A stretch of DNA of 64,000 bases from Azospirillum sp. TSH58 (lineage in GTDB: Bacteria; Pseudomonadota; Alphaproteobacteria; Azospirillales; Azospirillaceae). Of the stretch, positions 31,328-39,987 are shown one piece after another. The stretch spans positions 1,564,001 through 1,628,000 of the forward strand of contig NZ_CP022364.1 in NCBI RefSeq assembly GCF_003119115.1, read 5' to 3'. The notes under the pieces were generated by a model. That model was not told the origin of the DNA and did not search any database. It saw only the letters and a list, made by a program, of their open reading frames with translations. How positions within the stretch are numbered: the stretch's first letter is position 1; each line of letters opens with the position of its first letter. The position numbers and the translations under genes were made by a program.

Positions 31328-32017
31328 TCAGGGCACCAGCCGGTAGCCGCCGGGCTCCGTCACCAGGATTTCCGCGTTGGACGGATCGCGCTCGATCTTC
31401 TGGCGCAGGCGGTAGACGTGGGTTTCCAGCGTGTGGGTGGTGACCCCGGCGTTGTAGCCCCACACCTCGCCCAGCAGCGTCTCCCGCCCGATCACCGCGC
31501 CGCCGGCCCGGTACAGGTATTTCAGGATCGCCGTTTCCTTCTCGGTCAGGCGGATCTTGCGGGCGCCGCCGTCCGCCAGGAGCAGCTTGCCCGCCGGGCG
31601 GAAGCTGTAGGGGCCGATGGCGAAGACGGCGTCCTCGCTCTGCTCGTGGACGCGGAGCTGGGCGCGCAGCCGGGCCAGCAGCACCCCCATGCGGAAGGGC
31701 TTGGTGACATAGTCGCTGGCCCCGGAATCGAGCCCCAGGATGGTGTCGGCGTCGGAGGCCGCCGCGGTCAGCATGATGACCGGGCAGCGCACCCCCTCGC
31801 GCCGCAGCAGGCGGCACAGGTCGCGCCCGTCCATGTCCGGCAGCCCGACGTCGAGCAGGATGGCGGCGAAACCGCCTTCCCGCGCCACGGCCAGGGCCGA
31901 AGCGCCGTCCCCGGCCTCCACCGTCTCGAATTCCTCCAGAAGCTGGAGCTGCTCGGCGAGGGACTGCCGGAGGGCGGTGTCGTCGTCGATCAGAAGGATG
32001 CGTTTCGCAAGCGTCAT
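31328..32017 (-). CDS. OmpR-family response regulator (orphan)
   Basis: The 229-residue protein has a receiver domain (residues 1-120) with acidic pocket Asp11-13, phospho-acceptor Asp56 in ILLDVGLPDMDG and Lys in YVTKPF. A winged-helix DNA-binding domain (about 130-229) with LTEKETAILKYLYR and VTTHTLETHVYRLRQKIE follows. It regulates transcription when phosphorylated. No histidine kinase gene is adjacent, so its kinase must be elsewhere. The ATG at 32017 fits the domain start; an ATG at 32059 would add 14 residues. The gene is followed on its own strand, after 37 bp, by the DUF2231 unit. Confidence 0.93.
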   Translation of the reverse strand: MTLAKRILLIDDDTALRQSLAEQLQLLEEFETVEAGDGASALAVAREGGFAAILLDVGLPDMDGRDLCRLLRREGVRCPVIMLTAAASDADTILGLDSGASDYVTKPFRMGVLLARLRAQLRVHEQSEDAVFAIGPYSFRPAGKLLLADGGARKIRLTEKETAILKYLYRAGGAVIGRETLLGEVWGYNAGVTTHTLETHVYRLRQKIERDPSNAEILVTEPGGYRLVP

Positions 32018-32111
32018 GCGGGGGCGTTCACCGGTGGCTCCGGGCGCGGAACTTATCATGGCCCGTGCGGGATTGCCCTAGCCTTATCGGAAGGGCCGCC
32101 TGTGCGGATCG

Positions 32112-32615
32112 TCAGGTCCCCCACAGGCTGTCCAGCCGGGCCGCCCCGGCGGCGTCCGGGGGAAGGACGACCGCCGCCTCCGGGGCGAGGCCGAGATCCG
32201 CCACCGCCCGCGCCGCCGCCGCGTCCGGCACGGCGACGGCGCGCATCAGCGCCAGCGCGCCCTGCTCCAGATGGCGGCGGGCGGCGGCTTCCTCCTCCGT
32301 CAGGCCGGGCTCCAACCAGAGGAGACGGTCCACCAGCGCGACGAGCCTCAGGCGCCGGTTGTCCATGGCGAGGGCGGCGGCGAGGCCGGGCAGGGCGCCG
32401 CCGTCCACCAGCACCCGCGCGCCGTCCGGCAGGCGCGACAGCGCGATGTCCGCCGCCAGCACCGCCGAGGGGTCGAGCCGTGGGTGATCTCCCGGCAGGG
32501 CATGCCGCGCCAGGCTCCGTCCCTGCGCCTCCAGCGCCAGCGCCATGCGTTCCGCGTAGCCGTCCGGCGCCCGGTTGGCGGGGAAGAGGACATGCAGGGC
32601 CGGCTGGTCCGCCAT
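32112..32615 (-). CDS. Glycosyltransferase N-terminal-domain-like protein (apparently half-length)
   Basis: The 167-residue protein resembles only the first half of a GT4 enzyme. ALHVLFPANRAPDGYAERMALALEAQG, GARVLVDGGALPGLAAAL, RLRLVALVDRLLWLEPGLTEEEAAARR and LEQGALALMRAVAVPDAAAARAV match the donor-free N-terminal Rossmann domain and the segment that leads into domain 2. The sugar-nucleotide domain is absent, and no continuation is seen downstream in any frame before the response regulator. It could be a remnant or a regulatory half-protein. It lies between the orphan regulator and ribA. Confidence 0.6.
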   Translation of the reverse strand: MADQPALHVLFPANRAPDGYAERMALALEAQGRSLARHALPGDHPRLDPSAVLAADIALSRLPDGARVLVDGGALPGLAAALAMDNRRLRLVALVDRLLWLEPGLTEEEAAARRHLEQGALALMRAVAVPDAAAARAVADLGLAPEAAVVLPPDAAGAARLDSLWGT

Positions 32616-32705
32616 GGCGATGGGTCTCGCGTGCAAGGGAGGGAAGGAGAGGCGGCGAGCATAGCGCAAGCCGGATTCGCCCGCACCGGCGGCGGTTTGC
32701 GCCAT

Positions 32706-32762
32706 CGTTGCACCGCCGGCAACGGTGTGGCGCGCGGGATTTGCTGGACAGGGGTGCGCCAC
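32706..32762. promoter_or_regulatory. Two hairpins upstream of ribA
   Basis: CGTTGC/GCAACG (32706-32711 with 32719-32724) and GTGGCGC/GCGCCAC (32727-32733 with 32756-32762) precede the ribA start by about 80 bp. They do not match the FMN riboswitch. A leader role is possible but unproven. Confidence 0.3.
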
Positions 32763-32840
32763 CTGCGCTTTGCTTCCGGCGCTCTCCGACCCATGTCGGG
32801 ATCTTTCGCCCTTCGGGGCGCAGCACGCGAAGCCTCCGTT

Positions 32841-34013
32841 ATGTACGCCGACGCCCCTTCCGACTCCGCCCCGCCCGAAGCCGTCCTGCCGATGGACGAA
32901 GCCGCCATGCGCGCGGTGGACCGCGCGACGGCCGCCCTGCGCCGGGGCGAGGCCGTCGCCATCGAGACCGCCGACGGCAGCGTCGGCGCCGCGGTGTCGG
33001 TGGAATCCGTGGCGATCGACGCCGTCCAGCGGCTGGTGCAGCTGACCGGCGCCGCGCCGGTCCTGGCCGTCACCCGCCGCCGCGCCACGGTGCTGAAGCT
33101 GATGGGGGAGGGGACGGGCGTCGTCGCCCTGTCGCTTCCCCGCTGCCTGACCGCGGACGAGGCCCACGCGCTGGCCGATCCCGAACACCGCCCGGACGGC
33201 GACATGCCGGACGGCCTGACCGCCACGGCCATGGACCCCGGCTCGCGCGAGACCGCGGCGGTGGACCTCGCCCGGCTGGCGCGCCTGCTGCCGGCGGCCA
33301 TCGTCGCACCCGCTACTGGACACACGGCCACCGGCCACACCGGCAGCGCCGCGGAATGGGCGGCGAAGCACGACCTTCTGCTGGTCCGCGCCCGCGACAT
33401 CGCCGACTACCGCGTCCATGTGGTGCGCACGCTGCGCCGGGTGGCCGAGGCGCGCGTGCCGCTGTCCGGCGCCGAGAACACCAGCATCGCCGCCTTCCGT
33501 CCCATCGACGGCGGGCCGGAGCATCTGGCGATCATCGTCGGCAACCCGGTGGCGGGCGAGCCGGTGCTGGCCCGCCTGCATTCGGAATGCTTCACCGGCG
33601 ACCTGCTGGGCAGTCTGCGCTGCGACTGCGGCCAGCAGCTGCGCGGCGCCATCGCCGAGATCGCCCGGCAGGGCAGCGGCGTCCTGCTCTATCTGGCGCA
33701 GGAGGGGCGGGGGATCGGCCTCGTCAACAAGCTGCGCGCCTACCGCATCCAGGACCGCGGCTTCGACACGGTGGACGCCAACGAGATCCTCGGCTTCGAG
33801 GCGGACGAGCGGGTCTATCTGCCGGCCGCGGAGATGCTGCGGCAGCTCGGTTTCACCGCCGTGCGGCTGATGACCAACAACCCGGAGAAGCTGCGCCAGC
33901 TCGCCCGTTGCGGGATCGAGGTGGTCGAACGCGTTCCCCACATCTTCCCGTCCAACGGCCACAACGAAGGCTATCTGCGCACCAAGGCGGAGCGCAGCGG
34001 CCACATGTTCTGA
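32841..34013 (+). CDS. ribA: GTP cyclohydrolase II
   Basis: RibA opens GTP to the first riboflavin-pathway intermediate. The 390-residue protein has the GTP cyclohydrolase II core (about residues 185-390). Zinc-binding cysteines are in HSECFTGDLLGSLRCDCGQQL, followed by YLAQEGRGIGLVNKLRAY and VRLMTNNPEKL. The first 185 residues are longer than in compact RibA proteins and resemble the non-catalytic N-terminal extension seen in many alphaproteobacterial RibA/RibBA-type proteins. It does not show clear DHBP-synthase catalytic residues. A short repeat (ATGHTATGHTGS) lies in the linker. It stands alone on its strand. Confidence 0.93.
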   Translation: MYADAPSDSAPPEAVLPMDEAAMRAVDRATAALRRGEAVAIETADGSVGAAVSVESVAIDAVQRLVQLTGAAPVLAVTRRRATVLKLMGEGTGVVALSLPRCLTADEAHALADPEHRPDGDMPDGLTATAMDPGSRETAAVDLARLARLLPAAIVAPATGHTATGHTGSAAEWAAKHDLLLVRARDIADYRVHVVRTLRRVAEARVPLSGAENTSIAAFRPIDGGPEHLAIIVGNPVAGEPVLARLHSECFTGDLLGSLRCDCGQQLRGAIAEIARQGSGVLLYLAQEGRGIGLVNKLRAYRIQDRGFDTVDANEILGFEADERVYLPAAEMLRQLGFTAVRLMTNNPEKLRQLARCGIEVVERVPHIFPSNGHNEGYLRTKAERSGHMF

Positions 34014-34192
34014 GACCGCTCGTCCTAAGAGTCGACTCTTCGGGGGGCAGGAAACGCCCCTTGCCCGGCAGCTCTTGCCGGGTCGCGGTCCGGACCCGGG
34101 CCGAAAGCGCCCGAGGACGCGGGATTTCAGCCCAAAGGACTGGCACGCCGGTTGCTTAGGGTAGGGCTGGACACCGCGACGGGAGACCGCCC

Positions 34193-35197
34193 ATGGCCAT
34201 CGACGCCACCACCATCGACGCCGCCGCCGCTTCGCGGCCGGTGCAGCGCGAGCGGTCGCCGGCCCAAGCGGTCCCCGCCCTGACCGTCATGGAAAGCCGG
34301 GACAGCCCCGACCGGTACGAGGCCGAGGCCGAGATGTCCTTCGGCGACTTCCTGGACATCATCAACCCGCTCCAGCACATCCCGCTCGTCAACACCGTCT
34401 ACCGCGAGATCACCGGCGACACGATCAAGCCGTCGTCGAAGGTCATCGGCGGCATCCTGTTCGGCGGCCCGTTGGGCGGCATGGCGTCCATCGCCAACGC
34501 GGTGGTGGAGCAGGCCCAGGGCAAGGACATCGGCGGGCAGATCATGGCCTCGCTCGGCTTCGACGGGGACGCCGCCACCGGCCATCCGCCCACCGGCAGC
34601 GCCGGAACCACCGCGGTCGCCGCCTTGCCGGACTCCGCCGCCGGCACCTCGGCGCCGGCTACAGCCACTGCGGCCGCTGCGGCCGCGGCCGCCCAGCCGG
34701 CCCGCACCGTCACGGCGGAGTTGCCGGACGCCAAACGGTCCGCAGCGCCGCCGCATGGGGTGGGAGCGGCGGTGGCCGGGTCCGGGCGCGACGGACTTGC
34801 GGACCCCGCCACGCCGCATCCCTCGCGCATGCCGGCGCGCGACACCCCGCTGGCGAACAGCATGATGGCCAAATACGCCGCCGCCAAGCCGCACCCCTCC
34901 ACCATCGGCTTCGCCGCCGCGGCGGCCCCCACCGGGGCCCGGAAGGCGGCGGAAACCCAGGCGCCGGGAGCCCAGCCGCCCGCCACCCAACCGAACGCGG
35001 CGGCCGACGGCGGTGCGGCGAACGCGGCCAACGCGCCGGCACCGGCGAACGCCGCTCCGGCCGCCGCCAACAGCAACGCCTTCGCGCCCGTGACACCGGA
35101 CATGCTGTCTGAGACGATGATGCGCAATCTGGCCAAGTACGAACAGGGCCGGCGGGCCGCGCAGGCCCCGGCGCCCAGCCTGCGGGTGTCGGGCTGA
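34193..35197 (+). CDS. Ala/Pro-rich hypothetical protein with a conserved alphaproteobacterial core
   Basis: The 334-residue protein has one conserved-looking segment at about residues 48-110: FGDFLDIINPLQHIPLVNTVYREITGDTIKPSSKVIGGILFGGPLGG. I have seen this in uncharacterised alphaproteobacterial proteins. The rest is low-complexity Ala/Pro/Thr, apart from a short helical end, MLSETMMRNLAKYEQGRRA. There is no signal peptide. The glycine-rich stretch could be membrane-active, but that is a guess. The L,D-transpeptidase-like gene follows after 36 bp. Confidence 0.75.
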   Translation: MAIDATTIDAAAASRPVQRERSPAQAVPALTVMESRDSPDRYEAEAEMSFGDFLDIINPLQHIPLVNTVYREITGDTIKPSSKVIGGILFGGPLGGMASIANAVVEQAQGKDIGGQIMASLGFDGDAATGHPPTGSAGTTAVAALPDSAAGTSAPATATAAAAAAAAQPARTVTAELPDAKRSAAPPHGVGAAVAGSGRDGLADPATPHPSRMPARDTPLANSMMAKYAAAKPHPSTIGFAAAAAPTGARKAAETQAPGAQPPATQPNAAADGGAANAANAPAPANAAPAAANSNAFAPVTPDMLSETMMRNLAKYEQGRRAAQAPAPSLRVSG

Positions 35198-35233
35198 GCG
35201 CGATGACCCCGGTTTCGGGTGAGGGAAGGGGCG

Positions 35234-35755
35234 ATGGAGATCACGGTTCGTCTTGAGGACCCGCCGTCGGAAGGCCGTCTCGACTGGCCCGGCGGGTCGT
35301 TCCGCTGCGTGCTGGGCCGCGGCGGCATCCGCTCCGACAAGCGGGAGGGCGACGGCGCCACCCCGGTCGGCCGCTTCGCGCTGCGCCGCGTCCTGTGGCG
35401 CGCCGACCGGCTGGAGCGGCCCGAGACGGGCCTGCCGGTGTCGCCCATCGCACCCGGCGACGGCTGGTGCGACGACCCCGCGGACCCCGCCTACAACCGC
35501 CCGGTCAAGCGTCCCTACGCCGCCAGCCACGAGGAGCTGTGGCGCGAGGACCATGTCTACGACGTCATCGTGGTGATGGGGCACAACGACGACCCGGTCG
35601 TGCCCGGCCTGGGCAGCGCCGTGTTCATGCATGTGGCACGGCCCGACCGGGCGCCCACGGCGGGCTGCGTCGCGCTGCCCCTGCCGGACCTGCTGCGGCT
35701 TCTCAAGGAGTGCGCGCCGGGCACCGCGCTGACCGTGGCGGACCCGGCGGGGTGA
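35234..35755 (+). CDS. L,D-transpeptidase (YkuD) family protein
   Basis: The 173-residue protein matches the YkuD fold in the compact form without signal peptide: FRCVLGRGGIRSDKREGDGATPVGRFAL, VYDVIVVMGHNDDPVVPGLGSAVFMHVARPDRAPTAGCVAL. His133 and the nucleophile Cys145 form the H-x11-C signature. Secreted YkuD enzymes cross-link peptidoglycan; compact cytoplasm-looking members like this are common in alphaproteobacteria and their substrate is unclear. GGAAGG precedes the ATG. It converges on yggS with an 8-bp gap. Confidence 0.9.
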   Translation: MEITVRLEDPPSEGRLDWPGGSFRCVLGRGGIRSDKREGDGATPVGRFALRRVLWRADRLERPETGLPVSPIAPGDGWCDDPADPAYNRPVKRPYAASHEELWREDHVYDVIVVMGHNDDPVVPGLGSAVFMHVARPDRAPTAGCVALPLPDLLRLLKECAPGTALTVADPAG

Positions 35756-35762
35756 GGAAGCC

Positions 35763-36470
35763 TTACCCGGCGGCGGGGGTGGGGCGCGCCCCGAAGATCG
35801 CCGTGCCGACCCGCACATGGGTGGCGCCGAAGCGGATCGCCGTCTCGTAATCGCCGCTCATCCCCATGCTGACCTCGGGCAGGCCGGCGCGGCGGGCCAT
35901 GTCGGCGAGCAGGGCGAAATGCATCGCCGGCTCCTCGTCCACCGGCGGGATGCACATCAGGCCGGTCACCGGCAGGTTCCAGCCGTCACGGCAGGCGGCC
36001 AGGAAAGCGTCCAGCTCCGCCGGGGGGATGCCGGCCTTCTGCGGCTCCTCGCCGGTGTTGACCTCGATCAGGCAGCGCGGGCGGCGGCCGCTGCGCGCCA
36101 TCTCCTCGGCCAGGGCCTCGGCCAGCTTGGGCCGGTCCACCGTCTGGATCACGTCGAACAGGGCCACCGCGTCCTTGACCTTGTTGGTCTGGAGCGGGCC
36201 GATCAGGTGAAGTTCCAGGTCCGGAAAACGCTCGCGCAGCGCGGGGAACTTCGCCTTGGCCTCCTGCACGCGGTTCTCGCCGAAGACGCGCTGGCCGGCG
36301 GCCAGGGCCTCCTCCACCGCCTCCACCGGGTGGGTCTTGGAGACGGCGACCAGCGTCACCGCGCCGGGAGCGCGCCCGCTGGCGGCGCAGCCGTCCAGGA
36401 TGGAGCGGCGGACGGCGTCCAGCCGGGCCGTGACGGTGCCGTCCGGTGTATCGGTGTGCGATGCGGACAT
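35763..36470 (-). CDS. Pyridoxal phosphate homeostasis protein, YggS family
   Basis: The 235-residue protein is a single PLP-binding barrel: LVAVSKTHPVEAVEEAL with the PLP-binding Lys45, VFGENRVQEAKAKF, LELHLIGPLQTNKVKDAV, and SMGMSGDYETAIRFGATHVRVGTAIFG, which binds the phosphate. YggS proteins buffer PLP rather than catalyse a known reaction. Length and motifs are normal. A 13-bp tandem repeat lies just upstream of its start. Confidence 0.95.
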   Translation of the reverse strand: MSASHTDTPDGTVTARLDAVRRSILDGCAASGRAPGAVTLVAVSKTHPVEAVEEALAAGQRVFGENRVQEAKAKFPALRERFPDLELHLIGPLQTNKVKDAVALFDVIQTVDRPKLAEALAEEMARSGRRPRCLIEVNTGEEPQKAGIPPAELDAFLAACRDGWNLPVTGLMCIPPVDEEPAMHFALLADMARRAGLPEVSMGMSGDYETAIRFGATHVRVGTAIFGARPTPAAG

Positions 36471-36487
36471 GCCGGTTTTCCCCTTGT

Positions 36488-36526
36488 TCTGGCCCCTTGC
36501 TCTGGCCCCTTGCTCTGGCCCCTTCC
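36488..36526. repeat. Three tandem copies of a 13-bp repeat upstream of yggS
   Basis: TCTGGCCCCTTGC is repeated at 36488, 36501 and 36514 (last copy TCTGGCCCCTTCC). It lies between the divergent yggS and the exported protein gene at 36608. Confidence 0.8.
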
Positions 36527-36607
36527 GCGGCGCCTGCCTGTACAGGGACCGGAGGGCGTGGTAACGGACGCACCGACGAAACGCAAGCACCCCGAGGAGA
36601 ACACGGC

Positions 36608-37168
36608 ATGCGTGGTTGGATGCGTCCCCTGATCCTGTCGGCGCTCATTCTGGGGGCCGCGCCGTTCACGGCCGGCAGCGCCCTTGCCCAGAACGCCGCG
36701 AACCCAAACGCCGGGAACCAGAATGGCGGCAAGCCCGCCGCTGGCAAGGAAGCCCCGAAGGAGGCGCCCAAGGAAGCTCCCAAAACGGCAGCGGGGTCGG
36801 CCATCGCCCAGGCTCCCTTCGCCGTGCAACCGTTCCCGCTGCAGGACGACGGCACCTACAAGGAATTCTTGGGCGCCGCCGCCGCTGACCTCAACCGGCG
36901 CTGCACCAAGCAGGAAAATTATGGTTGGGAGTTCAAGAAGGACGACGACGCCCGCCGTGACCAGATCCTTGAATCCACGCTGGGCGGCTTCCGCAAGGCT
37001 GGCTGGAAGCTGGGCGAGGTGAAGGTCCGCTCCATCCGCGATCCGGGAACCACCGCCTACACGGCGGAGAAGGCCAAACAGCGCCTGCTGGCCGTCTGGA
37101 CCCCGATGGAGAACGCAGCGATCTTGCTGCTCTGCGAGACCGAAGCGGCGCCAGCGACCAAGAAGTAA
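36608..37168 (+). CDS. Exported hypothetical protein with KEAP repeats
   Basis: The 186-residue protein has a signal peptide (LILSALILGAAPFTAGSALAQ), then a low-complexity Asn/Gly/Lys/Pro linker with three KEAPKEAP-type repeats. A compact periplasmic domain follows (about residues 75-180; RRCTKQENYGWEFKKDDDARRDQILEST and GGFRKAGWKLGEVKVRSI). Two Cys residues could form a disulfide. I do not recognise the domain. GAGGAGA at 36594-36600 marks the ribosome site. A strong terminator follows. Confidence 0.8.
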   Translation: MRGWMRPLILSALILGAAPFTAGSALAQNAANPNAGNQNGGKPAAGKEAPKEAPKEAPKTAAGSAIAQAPFAVQPFPLQDDGTYKEFLGAAAADLNRRCTKQENYGWEFKKDDDARRDQILESTLGGFRKAGWKLGEVKVRSIRDPGTTAYTAEKAKQRLLAVWTPMENAAILLLCETEAAPATKK

Positions 37169-37185
37169 GAACCAGCGACAAAAGG

Positions 37186-37220
37186 AAAACGGCGGCGGAT
37201 GGGTATCCGCCGCCGTTTTT
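37186..37220. terminator. Bidirectional intrinsic terminator
   Basis: ACGGCGGCGGAT and ATCCGCCGCCGT form a perfect 12-bp stem with loop GGGT. A-runs precede it and T-runs follow it. It serves both the exported protein gene and the convergent porin gene. Confidence 0.92.
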
Positions 37221-37242
37221 GTCAGACCTGCCGCAAGGCCGA

Positions 37243-38400
37243 TCAGAAGGCCAGACGGGTGTCGATCATGATGATGTGCGCGCGGTCGTCGGGGCTGATG
37301 CCCCCGTTGTCGATCGTCGTCATCTTCGAGTCGAGGTCGAGGTAGCTGTACTCCAGGCCCGTGGTCAGGCCGGGCGCGATGGTGTAGGTCACGCCGGCCT
37401 GATACAGCTCGGCCTTGACCGGGGCCACGAAGCCGGTGTTCGGGCTGGTGCCGTTCGAACGCGACTGCGAGTAGTTGGCGGCCAGGATGAGCGGGCCGGT
37501 GGCGTACTGGGCGCCGACGATCCAGATGTCCTGCTTCTCCTTCACGGTCAGCGACTTGTCGTAGCCGCTGTCGCCGCTGTAGGCGTAGCTGCCGCCGATC
37601 TTGAAGTCGCCGTAGCCGACGTTCAGGCCGGCGTGGACCGAGCTGAGCTTCTCGAAGCGGGTGGCGCCGACGCCGACGCCGTCATCGACCGCATCGCCGA
37701 ACTGGTAGAAGGCGCTGGCCGCGACGCTGAAGCCGCCGAACTCGTTGGTGTAGGTGCCGCCGGCCTCGACCACGTCCTGGAAGCCGCCGTTGTCCTGGCG
37801 ACGGTTGATCGAGGTGTGCGAGTCGCCGGTGCGCGGCGTGTAGGAGACGCCGCCCTGGAAACCGGCGATGGTCGGGGTCAGGTAGATGACCTTGGTGCCG
37901 ACGTCGCCCGAGGCGAAGGCGCGGAAGTTGTTGGTGGTGGTCGGCAGCAGCGAATAGGTCTGCGAACCGCCCAGGAACTCCACCGTGTTGTTGTCCGGAC
38001 CGCCGGCGATGCCTTCGACGTTCGGGCCGATGATGCCGAACTCGTCCGACAGGCCGTTGATCGTGCCGGCCTGCAGGGTGCCGAAGCCGCTGTTCACGAA
38101 GATGAAGGCGCGGTCGGCGTCCATCGTGCGGACGTTGCCGGCGCCGTTGGCGGCGCGCATGCGGACACGGCCGCCGTACTCGAGGCCGTTGTCGGCCGTG
38201 GCGACCGGCGTGACGGTCACGCGGAAGCGGTTGGCGAACTCCGTGGAGCGGGTGCCTTCGTCACGGTCCTGCTCGACATAGGCGCCCTGGAAGAACGCGT
38301 CGCCGCCGATCTTGACCTCGAACTTGGTCTGGGCGGAAGCCACGCCGCTGCAGGCGATGATCGCGATGGCTGCGCAGCCCGTAACAAGAGAACGCTTCAT
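37243..38400 (-). CDS. Outer-membrane porin (Gram-negative porin family 4-like)
   Basis: The 385-residue protein has a signal peptide cleaved near SGVASAQTKFEV. The alternating hydrophobic beta strands (FEVKIGGDAFFQGAYVEQD, NGLEYGGRVRMRA, MDADRAFIFVNSGFGTLQAG, ELYQAGVTYTIAPGLTTGLEYSYLDL) and a terminal Phe are typical of 16-stranded porins. It should form a trimeric channel in the outer membrane. It is a paralogue of the porin at 38815, with the same order of motifs but clearly different loops. A bidirectional terminator lies after it. Confidence 0.94.
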   Translation of the reverse strand: MKRSLVTGCAAIAIIACSGVASAQTKFEVKIGGDAFFQGAYVEQDRDEGTRSTEFANRFRVTVTPVATADNGLEYGGRVRMRAANGAGNVRTMDADRAFIFVNSGFGTLQAGTINGLSDEFGIIGPNVEGIAGGPDNNTVEFLGGSQTYSLLPTTTNNFRAFASGDVGTKVIYLTPTIAGFQGGVSYTPRTGDSHTSINRRQDNGGFQDVVEAGGTYTNEFGGFSVAASAFYQFGDAVDDGVGVGATRFEKLSSVHAGLNVGYGDFKIGGSYAYSGDSGYDKSLTVKEKQDIWIVGAQYATGPLILAANYSQSRSNGTSPNTGFVAPVKAELYQAGVTYTIAPGLTTGLEYSYLDLDSKMTTIDNGGISPDDRAHIIMIDTRLAF

Positions 38401-38814
38401 TGATGGTCCATCCTTCTAGCAGGCTCCCAAGGAGACTGGAGCCGTGCGGTTGTGCTTCCCACCAATTACTAAGCCACCCGTTCGTTTACCCGGCAAGGGC
38501 GATTTAACAGGGGAAACGGTTCAACGGTAACACAGTGGCCATTCCGACACAGTCATAAGTGTTTGATCACCAATGGTTTTTCCCGTATGCCGTAAATATA
38601 GCACATTGCCTGTCCAGATTTTGAGCGCAGTGAACAAACTTTACGCACAGAAATGCGCCATGTGGACAGCCCGCCGGACGGGGAACGGCGCACGGAAAAG
38701 GCGCAGCGCGACGGACGCGGCGCGATGAACAAGGAGGATGAACAAGGGGAGTGCACAAAGAAAAAGGGCGGTGGCCGAAGCCACCGCCCTTCTCCATCCA
38801 CGGATGACCGCAGA
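38401..38814 (-). other. Porin-porin intergenic region
   Basis: These 414 bp are AT-richer than the genes around them. They contain the upstream porin's terminator at 38757-38789 and, presumably, the promoter of the downstream porin. TATATT on the minus strand near 38595 is a possible -10, but no matching -35 is clear. Short frames here lack support. Confidence 0.5.
38757..38789 (-). terminator. Intrinsic terminator of the upstream porin gene
   Basis: On the minus strand GGGCGGTGGC pairs with GCCACCGCCC around a TTCG loop, followed by TTTTTCTTT. It begins 26 bp past the stop codon of the porin at 38815. Confidence 0.92.
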
Positions 38815-39987
38815 TTAGAACGCCAGGACCGTACGGAGCAGGACGACGTGACCGTCGTTGTCCAGGTCCGCAGCGGCCGTGCTCAGGTCGCTGTCGGCCT
38901 TGAAGTAGTCGTACTGAGCCTGCAGGGTCAGGCCCGGAGCGACGGTGTAGCCGGCGCCGAACTCGTAGACTTCGATCTTGCGGCTGCCCGGGGTGTACAG
39001 GCTGCCGGCGTCCTTGCCGTTCTTGTAGTTGGCGCCGACGACGATCGGGCCGGCGGTGTACTGAGCGCCGACAACCCAGAGGCGGCTCTTCTCGTTGTCC
39101 GAGGTCGCGGTCTGGATCTGGCCCGACTCACCGAAGTCGGTGTACGAACCGCCGAGCGAGAAGCCGGCGTAGCCAACCTGGGCGCCAACCTGCCAGGCGT
39201 TCAGGTCCTCGACGCTGGCGCCGACCGTGGTCGTGCCGGCGGCGTTGCCCCAGTAGTAGCCAGCGCTGGCCTTCAGCGAGACGCCGCCGAAGGTGTTGCT
39301 GTAGTTGGCGCCGACTTCGACCAGATCCTCGAACGTGGTCGAGAAGCCGCGGCCGGTGGCGGTGACCGAGGTCAGGTCAGCGCGGTTGACCGAGGCGTGC
39401 GAGTCGTCGTTGCGCGGGGTGTAGCTGGCGCCCACCTGCAGGCCGGCGAAGCGCGGCGAGAAGTACACGATCTTCGTCGCGTTGTTCTCGACGACCAGCG
39501 ACTGGCTCAGGATCGAGCCGTTCAGGCCGGCGAGGCCGCCGGCGATGTCGGTGGTCTGGCCGATCCAGGCGGTGACGCCGTCATAGATGCCGAGCTGCAG
39601 GTAATCCTGCGGAGCGGTGACGTAGGTGGCGTCGTTGAAGGAGTTGGTCACGCCCATCTGGACCTGACCGAACGCGCCCTGCGCGAAGATGTAGCCGCGG
39701 TCGGCGTCCATCGTGCGGGCGTTGTTGGCGCCCGAGTTGGCGCGCATACGGATGCGGCCACCGTACTCCAGACCGTTGTCGGCCTTGGCGGTCGGGGTCA
39801 CGATGACGCGGAAGCGGTTGCGGAAGTCAACCGAACGGGCACCCTCGTCGCGGTCTTCGTTGACGTAGCCGCCTTCGAAGTAGGCGTCGCCGCCGACCTT
39901 GACTTCAAACTTGGCCTGAGCGTTGGCGGCGCCGGCACCCAGAGCCAGAGCGGCAGCGGCGCAGCCCGCGAGCAGATAACGGTTCAT
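38815..39987 (-). CDS. Outer-membrane porin (Gram-negative porin family 4-like)
   Basis: The 390-residue protein has a signal peptide (LLAGCAAAALALGAGAANAQAKFEV). Its strands parallel those of the porin at 37243: FEVKVGGDAYFEGGYVNEDRDEGARSVDFRNRFRV, NGLEYGGRIRMRA, MDADRGYIFAQGAFGQVQMG and a terminal TVLAF. GGAGG seven bases before the ATG sets the start. Loops differ strongly between the two, suggesting different channel specificity after a duplication. Each gene has its own terminator, so they are probably separately expressed. An inverted repeat at 40111-40132 lies upstream. Confidence 0.95.
   Translation of the reverse strand: MNRYLLAGCAAAALALGAGAANAQAKFEVKVGGDAYFEGGYVNEDRDEGARSVDFRNRFRVIVTPTAKADNGLEYGGRIRMRANSGANNARTMDADRGYIFAQGAFGQVQMGVTNSFNDATYVTAPQDYLQLGIYDGVTAWIGQTTDIAGGLAGLNGSILSQSLVVENNATKIVYFSPRFAGLQVGASYTPRNDDSHASVNRADLTSVTATGRGFSTTFEDLVEVGANYSNTFGGVSLKASAGYYWGNAAGTTTVGASVEDLNAWQVGAQVGYAGFSLGGSYTDFGESGQIQTATSDNEKSRLWVVGAQYTAGPIVVGANYKNGKDAGSLYTPGSRKIEVYEFGAGYTVAPGLTLQAQYDYFKADSDLSTAAADLDNDGHVVLLRTVLAF

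Noticed and set aside
32616..32840. FMN riboswitch upstream of ribA
   Set aside because: The conserved RFN segments were not found; only two simple hairpins are present.
30764..34159. 1131-codon open frame on the plus strand
   Set aside because: It runs antisense across the sorbosone-dehydrogenase-like, DUF2231, regulator and half-GT genes and out of frame over ribA. Its translation is low-complexity.
36488..36526. 13-bp tandem repeat as a regulatory element
   Set aside because: It sits upstream of both divergent genes but matches no known binding site. It is listed as a repeat only.
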